64,000 nt of DNA from assembly GCA_027315165.1 (NCBI GenBank), contig DAHUYN010000001.1:124001-188000 (forward strand). The letters are read 5' to 3'. The position numbers and the translations under genes were made by a program. Of this stretch, positions 19,256 to 28,913 are shown one piece after another. Source of the DNA: Thermoplasmata archaeon (lineage in GTDB: Archaea; Thermoplasmatota; Thermoplasmata; Lutacidiplasmatales; UBA184). The notes below the pieces were generated by a model. The model ran no database searches. It was not told the DNA's origin and worked only from the letters and a program-made list of their open reading frames with translations. Position 1 is the first letter of the stretch, and each line of letters starts with the position of its first letter.

Positions 19256-20317
19256 TCACCACTTCGCCTCGAGGGAGACCTTCGCCGCCTGGCCGGTCTC
19301 GATGAGCTCCATCGCCCGGGGCAGCTCGGCGATCGGCACCCGGTGCGTGATCAGCTGGGCCATCTTCTCGCGGAACTCCGGCCGCTCGAGCAGGCCCTTG
19401 ACCGTGTACCACGTCTCGAACATGCGACGGCCGAAGATCCCGTGGACGCGGGCCGCGCGGAAGATGATCGCCTCGTCGAGATGCAGAGAGACCTCGCGGT
19501 CGAACAGGCCCAACAGCGAGACGCGCCCGCCGGGCGTGAGCGCGTCGAAGGCGAGGTGCAGCGATGCCGGGTGGCCGGACATCTCGGCCGAGACGTCGAC
19601 CCCGTGGCCGTCCGTCGCGTCGAGCACGCTCGCGAGGAGCCGGTCCCCCTCCTCGACGGGGTTGAGGACCCGGTCGGCGCCCATCTTCCGGGCGAGGGCG
19701 AGCCGCACCGGGTTCACCTCGGTCGCGAGCACCTGCGAGGCGCCGAAGAGCTTCGCCACGGCGATCGCGAGGAGGCCGATCGGTCCGCAGCCGGTGACGA
19801 GGACACGCTTCCCCGCCAGATCCTCGATGTCGTCTTCGGGGAGGAGCGTGTGCACCGCGTTACCGAGCGGTTCCTGGATCGACGCGAGCGCGGGGTCGAG
19901 CTTCGGGTCGTTCTTCCAGGCGTTGAGGGCCGGCAGCACGGCGTATTCGGCGAAGACCCCGTCGTGGTCCACACCGAGCACCTCGACGTTCTCGCAGATG
20001 TGCATCCGGCCCGTGCGGCACTGGTAGCAGGTCCCGTCCGCGATGTGCGTCTCCGCCGAGACATGGTCGCCGACCTCGAGACCCTTGACGCCCCGACCGA
20101 GCGCGACGATCTCGCCGCTCAGCTCGTGCCCGAGCGTGAGGGGGAGCCGGCGGACGCGACGCTGGGCCCAGTCGTTCCACGCCCAGAGGTGGACATCGGT
20201 GCCGCAGACGGAGGCCGCGCGCACGCGAACGAGCACCTCTCCGTCCCCGGGCGTCGGGTCCGGAATGCGCTGTAGATCGCCGCCGGGGGCACGCCGTGAC
20301 TTGACGTACGCCTGCAC
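19256..20317 (-). CDS. tdh: L-threonine 3-dehydrogenase
   Basis: Zinc MDR fold: CGTDVHLWAWNDWAQ, GHELSGEIVALG, GCGPIGLLAIAVAK; paired with kbl. Confidence 0.93.
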   Translation of the reverse strand: MQAYVKSRRAPGGDLQRIPDPTPGDGEVLVRVRAASVCGTDVHLWAWNDWAQRRVRRLPLTLGHELSGEIVALGRGVKGLEVGDHVSAETHIADGTCYQCRTGRMHICENVEVLGVDHDGVFAEYAVLPALNAWKNDPKLDPALASIQEPLGNAVHTLLPEDDIEDLAGKRVLVTGCGPIGLLAIAVAKLFGASQVLATEVNPVRLALARKMGADRVLNPVEEGDRLLASVLDATDGHGVDVSAEMSGHPASLHLAFDALTPGGRVSLLGLFDREVSLHLDEAIIFRAARVHGIFGRRMFETWYTVKGLLERPEFREKMAQLITHRVPIAELPRAMELIETGQAAKVSLEAKW

Positions 20318-20401
20318 GAGTGGTTCCCGTCCCGACGACCGAAGTCCTTCCTTAAGGATTGGGGCGCGCCCCGTGGCCCGCGGGGACCCGAGCGGGCGGT
20401 C

Positions 20402-21832
20402 TCAATCTCCCATTCCGGGCGTACCGGGCGGCAGGTTGGCGCCGTCCCACGAGGGCCAGGTCAGGCGGCCGCAGTTGGGGCACAACGTGTCACCCGCGCC
20501 GGGGGATTGGAGCGGGGCAGGGTACGACGCCTGGTTCCACACCGTCGGGAAGAGGAGCGGCGAGCGGGCGGTCCCGTTGTAGTCGAAGAAGTCGAACGGC
20601 AGCGGCGCGCCGCAGTCGTAGGTGGTGAGGCACCCGAGTCCGAACGTCCATTCCTCGTAGTGAAGGATCGAGTAGAAGTCGACGAACTCGTGGCTGATGT
20701 AGTTCTCCCGAGCGTACGGGCTGATCACGAGCAGGGGCGAGCGGAACGAGAGCCCGTCCGAGAGCTCCGTCGGCGGCACGACGTGGTCGTACCAGCCGCC
20801 GTAGTCGTCCCACAGGACGAAGATCGCCGTCGAGCCCCAGTAGCTCGAGTTCTCGACCAGGTCGACGAGCTGGGAGACCCAGTCCTCCCCGAGCGAGAGG
20901 TTGTAGCCGGGGTGGTTCGACTCGTTGGCCGCTGGGACCACCCAGGAGAGGTTCGGGAGCGTGCCGTTCTGGACGTCCCCGATGAGGTCGGTCCTCGCCG
21001 CGAAGTGTGTCGTGTTCCACGGCGTGTACGACTCGCCGCGCCCGGCGAGAGGGTTCCAGTAGTCGTAGGCCGTGTTCCACCCGTACGTACGGATCGAGCT
21101 GTTGTACGGGGAGAGCGGGTAGTCGTAGTACTTCCAGGTGACGTTCGTCCCGTTGAGGAGGTCCTGGATCGAGGGGGTCGCGTTGGCCTCGCGGAGGTAG
21201 CTGACGCGGTCCGATCCCGACTTGAGATAGGAGTCATAGGAGATGTTCGGGGCCTGCCCGGCGAGAAGGTCCCAGTGGTTGGGAAGCGAGTAGGAGAGGT
21301 TCGCCGCGAAGAAGTTGTCGCCGAGCGCATACTCCTCGGCGAGGTCCCAGTAGATCGGGACCGTCGACGCATTGTACTCGCCGAACGGCTCGGTCGTGTT
21401 GTGCTCGGCGGTGTAGAAGCCCCCGTTCGTGCCGTTGTCGTACGCCTCGGGCGCGCTCACCCAGTCGTGCTGCATGTCCGGCGTGACGAACTGGGCGGCC
21501 GTGAAGTTGAAGAGCGGGACGCAGCCCCGCGACGCGTTCATCAGGTCCCTCGGGACGCACGTCCCCGGCGCGGGCCCGTTCCCGGTGTCGGAGCAGTAGG
21601 CTCCGAGGTTGAGGCAGTAGCTCCCGAACAGGCTGTCGTAGACGTGGTTCTCGAGGATCACGGTGATGATGTGCTGGATGTGCGTGTTGGACGGACCCCA
21701 CAACGGCGAAGCCCTCGGGACGGGGCCCGCGTTCGTGGAGCGGCTCGGAGAGGCCGCCGGGATCGCGGTCGGAGTGATGAGCGCGAGGACGACGAGGGTG
21801 AGCGCAATCCCGGTGAGCGGCGCTCGGATCAC
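20402..21832 (-). CDS. secreted phosphoesterase (phospholipase C / acid phosphatase AcpA family)
   Basis: Signal-like VIRAPLTGIALTLVVLALI; HIITVILENHVYDSLFGSY, SLPNHWDLLAGQ, WDDYGGWYDHVVPP; GTG start inferred. Confidence 0.85.
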   Translation of the reverse strand: MIRAPLTGIALTLVVLALITPTAIPAASPSRSTNAGPVPRASPLWGPSNTHIQHIITVILENHVYDSLFGSYCLNLGAYCSDTGNGPAPGTCVPRDLMNASRGCVPLFNFTAAQFVTPDMQHDWVSAPEAYDNGTNGGFYTAEHNTTEPFGEYNASTVPIYWDLAEEYALGDNFFAANLSYSLPNHWDLLAGQAPNISYDSYLKSGSDRVSYLREANATPSIQDLLNGTNVTWKYYDYPLSPYNSSIRTYGWNTAYDYWNPLAGRGESYTPWNTTHFAARTDLIGDVQNGTLPNLSWVVPAANESNHPGYNLSLGEDWVSQLVDLVENSSYWGSTAIFVLWDDYGGWYDHVVPPTELSDGLSFRSPLLVISPYARENYISHEFVDFYSILHYEEWTFGLGCLTTYDCGAPLPFDFFDYNGTARSPLLFPTVWNQASYPAPLQSPGAGDTLCPNCGRLTWPSWDGANLPPGTPGMGD

Positions 21833-22601
21833 GGTCCGCCGGCCCTCCTGAGGTACGGCCTCGGCCGCGGCTCGGAGACGTATCCCCTCGAGCGACGCCC
21901 GAACACTCCCCTCACGCTCGCGCAACGCCCGTGACACTCCGGGAAATATGAATCTCTCGTAGATTTCCGCGCGGAACTTCCCTGCACGCCACGTGGAGCG
22001 GTCCACGCGAGCTCGGAAAGTACCCTTGCGATCGCCGGGCAGAACGACTCCACCCTCGCCGGACCCGTGGGTCTGGGCCCGGGGGTCCGTCCGCCCGCTT
22101 CCGACGGCCTCGCGCCGGATCCTATGGCCGCCGTCACGAAGGGCACCCCTGCCGCCCGTCGGGCGCGCATCGATGGGCTTGTGCGGCCGGTTGTCGAGAC
22201 CCGCGGCCGGACTCGCCCTCGAGCGGAGGAGGGAGCTCGGAGAGCCAGCTCGGGAGCTCGGCCCTCCGTCGCAAATCGGGGCGGGACGTCCCCTCGATCG
22301 CGCCCGGTGGACCCTCCGTCGGCCCCCTCCGAAGGACGAAGAGAGACGGGACCGTACCTGCCCCCGGTGCCGGGCTCCGCGGCCGGAACGGGACGCGCCT
22401 GGACCGAGCGACGCCGGTTCGGTCTCTCGACGCAGAGGGGTCGACCCCGAAACGTCCGTGGAAGGCGCGGAGCGGCAAGGATCGAGGTCGCCGCGCGACG
22501 GGGGCGCGAGGGCAGGGCCACCAGCTCTCGAGCGGAAAAGGGAAGGAAAGGGTTCTCCTCCGACCCCCCGTTCGCACGGGAGGGCCGGGCCGCTCCGCGG
22601 C

Positions 22602-23231
22602 TCAAGGACCGTTGCCGCTCGTGCTCTCGCCGAACACGTTGATCGAGAACGTCCCGGTCTGGCCCGCGCAGCCGCTCGGAGAGTCGGCCCAGACGCCGAC
22701 CCCGACGACCAGCTTGTACGTGTCCCCGGGAGCGAGGACGACCGTGTTGTTCCCGAACGTGTAGGAGTGCCCGTTGAGCGCTGGCCCGACCGTCGCTCCC
22801 ACGGCAAAGTAGGGCAGGTTCTGGCCGATGTTGTTCGCGAACCAGAAGCACGTGCCGTTGTAGCTCGAGGACATCGTCGAGGCTCCGAGCGTGAGGCTCA
22901 GACTTCCCGTGTTCGTGAGGACCCCCGTGGCGATGCAGTAGTCCCCCGGGCCGAGGTTCGAGGTGTTGAGGAAGGACATGCCCGTCCCCGGCCCCGCGCC
23001 CTCCGCCTGGCAGTTGACGTAGGTGTTCGAGGTCGTGTTGTAGGCGTTCTCCCAACCCAGGCCCACCGTGCCCGTCTGGCCGCTCTGGTTCAGCTCGTGC
23101 TGCGCCGTGAACCAGCCCGAGGCGCTCGCGACCCCGAGGCCGACCACGAGGGCCATCACGACGGTGCCGGCGAAGGCCACCGTAAGCAGACGGGTCGTTC
23201 GGTCCCGGATCGCACTTCTCTTCTCTCTCAT
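22602..23231 (-). CDS. secreted TasA/camelysin-like beta-sandwich protein (tentative)
   Basis: N-terminal TM, then ASGWFTAQHELNQSGQTGTV, PGDYCIATGVLTNTGSLSLTL, APGDTYKLVVGVGV. Confidence 0.6.
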   Translation of the reverse strand: MREKRSAIRDRTTRLLTVAFAGTVVMALVVGLGVASASGWFTAQHELNQSGQTGTVGLGWENAYNTTSNTYVNCQAEGAGPGTGMSFLNTSNLGPGDYCIATGVLTNTGSLSLTLGASTMSSSYNGTCFWFANNIGQNLPYFAVGATVGPALNGHSYTFGNNTVVLAPGDTYKLVVGVGVWADSPSGCAGQTGTFSINVFGESTSGNGP

Positions 23232-23531
23232 CTCGAGATATTCTCCTATCCTCCCTCCGAAGTTCGGGGTGGATCGACCAGGGGAGGCGCCGACGGGACG
23301 GTCTCTCCGTTCCGAGACGTCAACCCAAGAGAAAGTGTCGGGAACATGGGTCCAGCTCGCGAAAGACTAGACCGGGGCGGGCGGGACATGGAATTCCACG
23401 ACGCGGGCCCGAAGGTCCGAACGAACATCGGCGTTCCCCCTCACCGGTGAAGGGAAGTCGTCCCTCCGACACGGCGCGCCCGTGCGGTGCCTCACGCGTC
23501 CGCGCGATCCGATCCCGCTCCCCGACGCGCG

Positions 23532-23539
23532 TTATAAAC
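23532..23539 (+). promoter_or_regulatory. TATA box of the 942-aa surface protein gene
   Basis: ttataaac about 30 nt upstream of ATG 23567 in GC-rich surroundings. Confidence 0.6.
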
Positions 23540-23566
23540 AAACCCGGGTAGCCGCCGCCGGTTCCT

Positions 23567-26395
23567 ATGTCCGGTCCGCTCCCGTCGAGCGTCCGCCCGT
23601 GCCGACGATCCGCCCGCGCCCTCGGACCCGGGCTCGGGGCCGCCGTCGTATTCCTGCTACTCCTCCTTCCCGCCGGCGGCGTACTTCTTCCCACCGCGTC
23701 GCCGGGCGGCGCAGCGGGGAGCGCCAGATCGCAGGGAGGCTCCGTCGTGGCCCCTGCGCTGTGGCGACCCGTGACGACGCCCGGACAGGTCTCGACGGCC
23801 AGCCGCGCGGGCACCGTCGACCTCGCCCAGCTTGCCTCGACACCGCTCGCCGTCGGTGGGGCGTTCCCGACCGACCTCCCGGCGCGATTCGCGGCCAGTT
23901 CGCCCGCGACGCGGACCGCCGCGGCCGCGCTCGCGAGCCCTCGGCCCCAAGCTCCGGCGCTCGGGCCGGGGTTCGAGGGGCTGAACTCGACCCAGTGCGG
24001 GTGCGCTCCGCCCGACGTGATCGACGCCGTCGGTCCGACGCAGATCGTCGAGATGGTGAACCTGGAGGTCCAGGTCTACTCGAAGACCGGCGTCGCGCTC
24101 CACGGCGCGAGCGCCTCGTCGTTCTTCGGCGCCGGCTCCGACTTCCTGAGCGACCCGCGCGTACTCTACGACAACGCGAGCGGCCGCTGGTTCGCCTCGA
24201 TCTTCGATGCCGGGCCGTCCGGGACGGGCCTCGTCCGCCTCGCGGTCTCCGCGGGCTCGGACGCAACCGGGACCTGGTACCTCTTTACGATGGTCTCGGC
24301 CCCCTCCGGCGAGTTCCCGGACCAGCCCATCCTGGGCGCCAGCTCCGACCTCGTCGCCTTTGGTGGCAACATGTTCTCGGAGTCGACCTCCTCCTTCTAC
24401 GGCGCCGAGTACTGGGTCGTCGACAAGGCCGCGCTCCTCAACGACTCCGCGGCCGCGGTGCAGAGCTGGGGACCCGACCCGAACTACCTCTCGATCCATC
24501 CCGTGCAGTCGCTCGGGCCGACCAGCACGCAGTACTTCGTCTCGACGACCTCCGCCAGCTCGGACAACGTCACGATGCTCGCGGTGCAGGGCGTCCCCCC
24601 GTCGAGCACGGTCACCTGGAGCACGCTCCTCATCTCGTCCTACACGACCGCGCCGGCCGGTCGCGAGCCGTCGGGCGGCACGATCGATTCCGCCGACACC
24701 CGCGTGCAATCCGCCGTGTGGCAGAACGGCGACCTCTGGCTCGCGTTCGACGACCAGTGCACGCCGACCGGGGACTCGATCCCGCGCGCCTGCGCCCGCC
24801 TCGTCGAGATCGCGACGGGCTCGTCCAGCGTCCTCCAGGACTTCGACTACGGGCTCGTCGGATTCGACCTCTACTATCCAGCGCTCTCGCTCGACCGCGC
24901 GGGCGACCTTACGATGGTCTTCGGCTACTCCTCCTCGTCGGTCTACCCGAGCATCGGCGTCACCGGGCAGGCCGCGACCGACGGAGCGGGCACGATGCAG
25001 TCGTACCGGACGGTCCACAGCGGCTCTTCGACCCTGAGCTGCGGGGGAGTCTGCCGCTACGGCGACTACTTCGGCGCGGCGACGGACCCGACGAGCTCGG
25101 TCGTCTGGGTCGGCGGCGAATTCACGACCGCGAGCCTCTCCTGGGACACCTGGATCGCGCCGGTCGTCACTGACGGGCCCGCGCGCGCCGACCTGTCGGT
25201 CGCTCCGGGGAGTGTCGACCTGGGCCAGAACGTGAGCGTGTCCCTCCTCGGGGCGAACGTCACCTGTGGGGTGTGGTTCTCCGCCTACTGCGCCTCCTCG
25301 ATCCCCCTCGGGGACGGAGCGACCGCATCCTCGCCCTGCTCCTCGAACGGCCCGGGGTACACCGTCACCCACACGTTCTCGAGCGTGGGCTCCTACGAGG
25401 TCGGCCTCAACGGCTACCTCGGCGTGTACTCGAGCTCGACCTGCGCGGCGGGCACACAGACGCTCAACCTCTCGATCGTCCCCGCGCCGGTGGTCGTCTC
25501 GACGCTGCCGATCGCGGGCGTCGCGGCCTCGCCGCAGAACGGGGCCGACGTTGGCCAGTCGATCGCTCTCGTGGCCACGGTCTCGGGTGGCCGGGCCCCG
25601 TACGCCTACCTCTGGAGCGGTCTCCCCGCCGGCTGCGCCAACAGCGCGACCGCGTGGGTGAACTGCACCGCGAGCGTTCCGGGATCGACCACGATCGGGC
25701 TCAACGTCACCGACTCGAACGGGGTCCTGCGGCCCGTCTCTCTCGGCTACACGGTCTCGCCTGCGCTCGCGCTGAGCCTCGCGGCGACGCGAAAAGGGCT
25801 CGACGTCGGCCAGTCGGCGACGTTCAACGCGACCGTCACCGGAGGGTCGGGATCCTACGGGATCGAGTGGTTCGGCCTGCCAACGGGCTGCTCGGGGACG
25901 AACCTCACCGTTCTCACCTGCGCGCCGACCGGCCACGGTAGCTTCTCGGTCACGGCCGAGGTCATCGACTCGAACGGCGCCTCGGTGCTGAGCTCCCCCG
26001 TCGCGGTCGTCGTCGGACCCGCGCTCGTCGTCTCGGTCGAGTTCGGTGCGAGCGGGACCGTCGGCCAAGCGTCGACGCTCCGCCTCAACGTGTCGGGCGG
26101 CACGGCCCCGTACACGATCACCTGGAGCGGGCTCCCGTCGAGCTGCCCCTCGGCAAGCTCCGCAACGCTCTCGTGCACGCCCGAGGGTTCCGGCACCTAC
26201 ACGATCCACGTCGTCGTCCTCGACGCGGCCGGGGCATCGGAGAACGCGACGGGCTCCTGGTCGGTGTCGAGCGCCCCGACCGGCCTCGTGATCGGACTCA
26301 CGGCGGTCCTTGCGATCGTCGGTGCGACCGTTGCAGCCTGCCTCGTCGTCGGGCTCCTCCTCCTCCGTCGGCGCTCCCGTCGCGGTCCGGCGTAA
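23567..26395 (+). CDS. large surface protein: propeller-like N-terminal domain, Ig/PKD-like repeats, C-terminal TM anchor
   Basis: Signal sequence, three WxGLPxxC repeat modules, C-terminal GLTAVLAIVGATVAACLVVGLLLLRRRSRR. Confidence 0.8.
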   Translation: MSGPLPSSVRPCRRSARALGPGLGAAVVFLLLLLPAGGVLLPTASPGGAAGSARSQGGSVVAPALWRPVTTPGQVSTASRAGTVDLAQLASTPLAVGGAFPTDLPARFAASSPATRTAAAALASPRPQAPALGPGFEGLNSTQCGCAPPDVIDAVGPTQIVEMVNLEVQVYSKTGVALHGASASSFFGAGSDFLSDPRVLYDNASGRWFASIFDAGPSGTGLVRLAVSAGSDATGTWYLFTMVSAPSGEFPDQPILGASSDLVAFGGNMFSESTSSFYGAEYWVVDKAALLNDSAAAVQSWGPDPNYLSIHPVQSLGPTSTQYFVSTTSASSDNVTMLAVQGVPPSSTVTWSTLLISSYTTAPAGREPSGGTIDSADTRVQSAVWQNGDLWLAFDDQCTPTGDSIPRACARLVEIATGSSSVLQDFDYGLVGFDLYYPALSLDRAGDLTMVFGYSSSSVYPSIGVTGQAATDGAGTMQSYRTVHSGSSTLSCGGVCRYGDYFGAATDPTSSVVWVGGEFTTASLSWDTWIAPVVTDGPARADLSVAPGSVDLGQNVSVSLLGANVTCGVWFSAYCASSIPLGDGATASSPCSSNGPGYTVTHTFSSVGSYEVGLNGYLGVYSSSTCAAGTQTLNLSIVPAPVVVSTLPIAGVAASPQNGADVGQSIALVATVSGGRAPYAYLWSGLPAGCANSATAWVNCTASVPGSTTIGLNVTDSNGVLRPVSLGYTVSPALALSLAATRKGLDVGQSATFNATVTGGSGSYGIEWFGLPTGCSGTNLTVLTCAPTGHGSFSVTAEVIDSNGASVLSSPVAVVVGPALVVSVEFGASGTVGQASTLRLNVSGGTAPYTITWSGLPSSCPSASSATLSCTPEGSGTYTIHVVVLDAAGASENATGSWSVSSAPTGLVIGLTAVLAIVGATVAACLVVGLLLLRRRSRRGPA

Positions 26396-26479
26396 CCGCG
26401 CCGGTCGGACGCCCGTCGGCGAGCGCGAGCGCCTCGCGGCGCGCGAAAGCTCTTTGGCACCCTAGCGGTACCGTGCGTC

Positions 26480-28846
26480 GTGCCAGGGCGGAGCAGGTCC
26501 CGGGCCCGGTCGTGGGTTCTCGGCGCCGCCGCGGTTCTCGTGGTCGTGACCCTGCTTCTCGTCGTGGTTCCGCCCTCCGCTCCGGCGCGGACGGCCACGC
26601 CTCCGGTCGGCGCCGACCTCGGGGCCGGCCGGGCGCTCCCGGTGTTGCCTCAAGGGCACCGAAGCGCGCCGGCGGTGCGGCCGGACGCCTCGACCCCCTC
26701 GTGGAGCTTCCTTACGCCGAACGAGTCCGCCTACCCGTACAATCGCTCCTCCCCCGCGATGGCCTACGACCCCGAGCTCGACGGGACGCTCCTCTTCGGT
26801 GGCTACAACGTCACGGTCGCTGCCTATGGCGATACCTGGCTGTTCACGAACGGGTCGTGGACGAACCTGACCGTGACGCTCTCGGTGAGTCCTCCGGCGC
26901 GCTGGTACGCCGGGCTCGCCTGGGACCCGGTCGACCGGTACATGGTCCTCTTCGGGGGCGGGAACCCTTCGACGGACTTCTCCGATACCTGGGCCTTCGC
27001 CAACCACCAGTGGCGTGAGCTCTCTCCCGCCCACTCCCCGAGCGCTCGGCGCAACGTGCAGATGGCGTGGGACCCCACCCTCGACGCGGTCTACCTCTAC
27101 GGCGGCTTCTGCAAGTTCTGCGGCGCTCCGGCGTACAACGACAGCTGGGAGTACGTCGGCGGAAACTGGACGAACCTGACCGCACGGGTCGTGGGCGCGC
27201 CGCCAACGCTCGACTCGATGACGTGGGACGCCGCCGACGGCTACCTGCTCGGGTTCGGCGACCTCGCGACGGGGTGCACGCAGGCCGGAACGAACCTGAC
27301 GTATTCGTTCAACGGCACGACGTGGTCTGAGGTCGCGGTCGTCGGTGCACCCTGGTTCTCCCTCGGCGGGGCGATGGTCTACGACGCGGCGAACGGCTAC
27401 GTCCTGCTCTACGGCGGTCAGTCCCCCGCCTACTCCGACTGCTGGCCGCAGGCCGAGACCTGGTCGTACCGGGCCGGGGTCTGGACGAACCTGACCTCGT
27501 CGCTGCCGCGGGCTCCCTACGAGCGCGGCGCCGAGGCGATCGCGTACGACTACGCCGCCTCCGTGGTCCTTCTCTACGGCGGCGCCCAGTACATCCCCTA
27601 CTCCTACGGGAACTACCTCGGCGAGACCTGGAGCTACCCCGGGCCGCCGCTCCTCGCGACGGCCTCGGCGCGTCCGACCGACGGCGAGGTGCCGTACACC
27701 GTGAACCTCACCGCGACCGTCTCCGGCGGCGCGGGCGCCGACACGACGACCTGGAGCTTCGGGGACGGGACTCCGAGCGAGACGGGGACGACCGTCGCGC
27801 ACCTCTATGGGGCCGTCGGCACCTTCGTGGCGACCGCCACCGTCGGCGATGCCGTCGGGCAGTCCGTGACCCGGAACGTCACCATCGACGTTCTCGCGAG
27901 GGTCAGCTCCGCGATCTCCGTCGCACCCCGTGTCGGCCTCGTTCCCCTCACCGTCGCCTACGCCGCGGACGCGACGGGCGGCTCCGCTCCGTTCACCTAC
28001 TCCTGGGCGTTCGGCGACGGCACGGCCAACAGCAGCCTCGCGTGGGTGAACCACACCTACACCGCGGTCGGCAACTACTCGGCGCGGCTCACGGTACGCG
28101 ACGCACTCGGCTACGAGGCGACGAGCACCACGACGGTCTCCGTCGTCGCCCCCCTCCTCGCCATCGCAACGCTGTCGACGACGATCGGGGCCGGCCCGCT
28201 CGTCGTCGGCTACACCGCCACGCGGGTCGGCGGAGTGGGGCCGTACACGTACGCCTGGAACTTCGGCGACGGCGAGGCCTCCTCGACGCCCTCGGGGCTC
28301 CACACGTATACGGGCGCGGGGAACTACACCGTGGACCTCGTCGTCTCGGACGCGCTCGGGGAGTCGTCCCGCTGGTCGGCCGCCGTCTCCGTCTACGACC
28401 CCCTCGGGGTCGGTTTCGGAGCCGCGAACGAGTCGGTCGTGCTCGGCCATCGGCTCAACCTGTCGGGCACCGTCACCGGAGGCTACGGCGCGGACACGCT
28501 CGCCTGGACGGGGCTACCGACGGGCTGCCTCGCCGCCGACGTGGCAACGATCACGTGCACGCCGAGCCTCGCGGGAATCTACGACGTGAGGCTCGAGGCG
28601 ACGGACGCTCGAGGCGAGACGGCGAACGCGACCCTGACCGTCGCGGTCTCGGCGCCGGCCGTCTCCCCCTCGCCCGTTCACGCGGTCCCCACGTCGTCGG
28701 CCTCGGTCCTCCTCCTCACCGCGGTCGCCGTCGGCCTCGTGCTGGTCGTTTCAGCGGCCCTGATCGCGCTCTGGCTCCGACGTCGTGCCCCGCCTCAGGC
28801 CCCGAAGGCCGCCTCGGGCGGATCGAGCGGGCCTCGTCGCAGCTGA
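26480..28846 (+). CDS. Kelch-like plus PKD-repeat surface protein with C-terminal TM anchor
   Basis: Kelch-like repeats (LFGGYNVTVAAYGDTWLFTNGSWTNLT, LFGGGNPSTDFSDTWAF, LYGGQSP...), PKD motifs (YSWAFGDGTANSS, YAWNFGDGEASS), C-terminal TM + RRR. Confidence 0.85.
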   Translation: MPGRSRSRARSWVLGAAAVLVVVTLLLVVVPPSAPARTATPPVGADLGAGRALPVLPQGHRSAPAVRPDASTPSWSFLTPNESAYPYNRSSPAMAYDPELDGTLLFGGYNVTVAAYGDTWLFTNGSWTNLTVTLSVSPPARWYAGLAWDPVDRYMVLFGGGNPSTDFSDTWAFANHQWRELSPAHSPSARRNVQMAWDPTLDAVYLYGGFCKFCGAPAYNDSWEYVGGNWTNLTARVVGAPPTLDSMTWDAADGYLLGFGDLATGCTQAGTNLTYSFNGTTWSEVAVVGAPWFSLGGAMVYDAANGYVLLYGGQSPAYSDCWPQAETWSYRAGVWTNLTSSLPRAPYERGAEAIAYDYAASVVLLYGGAQYIPYSYGNYLGETWSYPGPPLLATASARPTDGEVPYTVNLTATVSGGAGADTTTWSFGDGTPSETGTTVAHLYGAVGTFVATATVGDAVGQSVTRNVTIDVLARVSSAISVAPRVGLVPLTVAYAADATGGSAPFTYSWAFGDGTANSSLAWVNHTYTAVGNYSARLTVRDALGYEATSTTTVSVVAPLLAIATLSTTIGAGPLVVGYTATRVGGVGPYTYAWNFGDGEASSTPSGLHTYTGAGNYTVDLVVSDALGESSRWSAAVSVYDPLGVGFGAANESVVLGHRLNLSGTVTGGYGADTLAWTGLPTGCLAADVATITCTPSLAGIYDVRLEATDARGETANATLTVAVSAPAVSPSPVHAVPTSSASVLLLTAVAVGLVLVVSAALIALWLRRRAPPQAPKAASGGSSGPRRS

Positions 28847-28913
28847 GCCTCGGACGGGAGCCCGCCCGGGGGCCGGCGTCGGTCCCTCCGGCACGGCGTG
28901 AGCGAGACGGGGG

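Noticed and set aside
22067-22642. 191-aa plus-strand ORF in the 21.8-22.6 kb gap
   Set aside because: Arg/Gly/Pro-rich, no motifs, runs antisense into the TasA-like gene; not credible as coding
23657-26209. 850-aa minus-strand ORF
   Set aside because: Antisense to the well-supported 942-aa surface protein; Arg/Gly/Ala/Asp-rich shadow ORF caused by high GC at codon position 3
26462-28450. 662-aa minus-strand ORF
   Set aside because: Shadow ORF antisense to the Kelch/PKD protein; low-complexity composition
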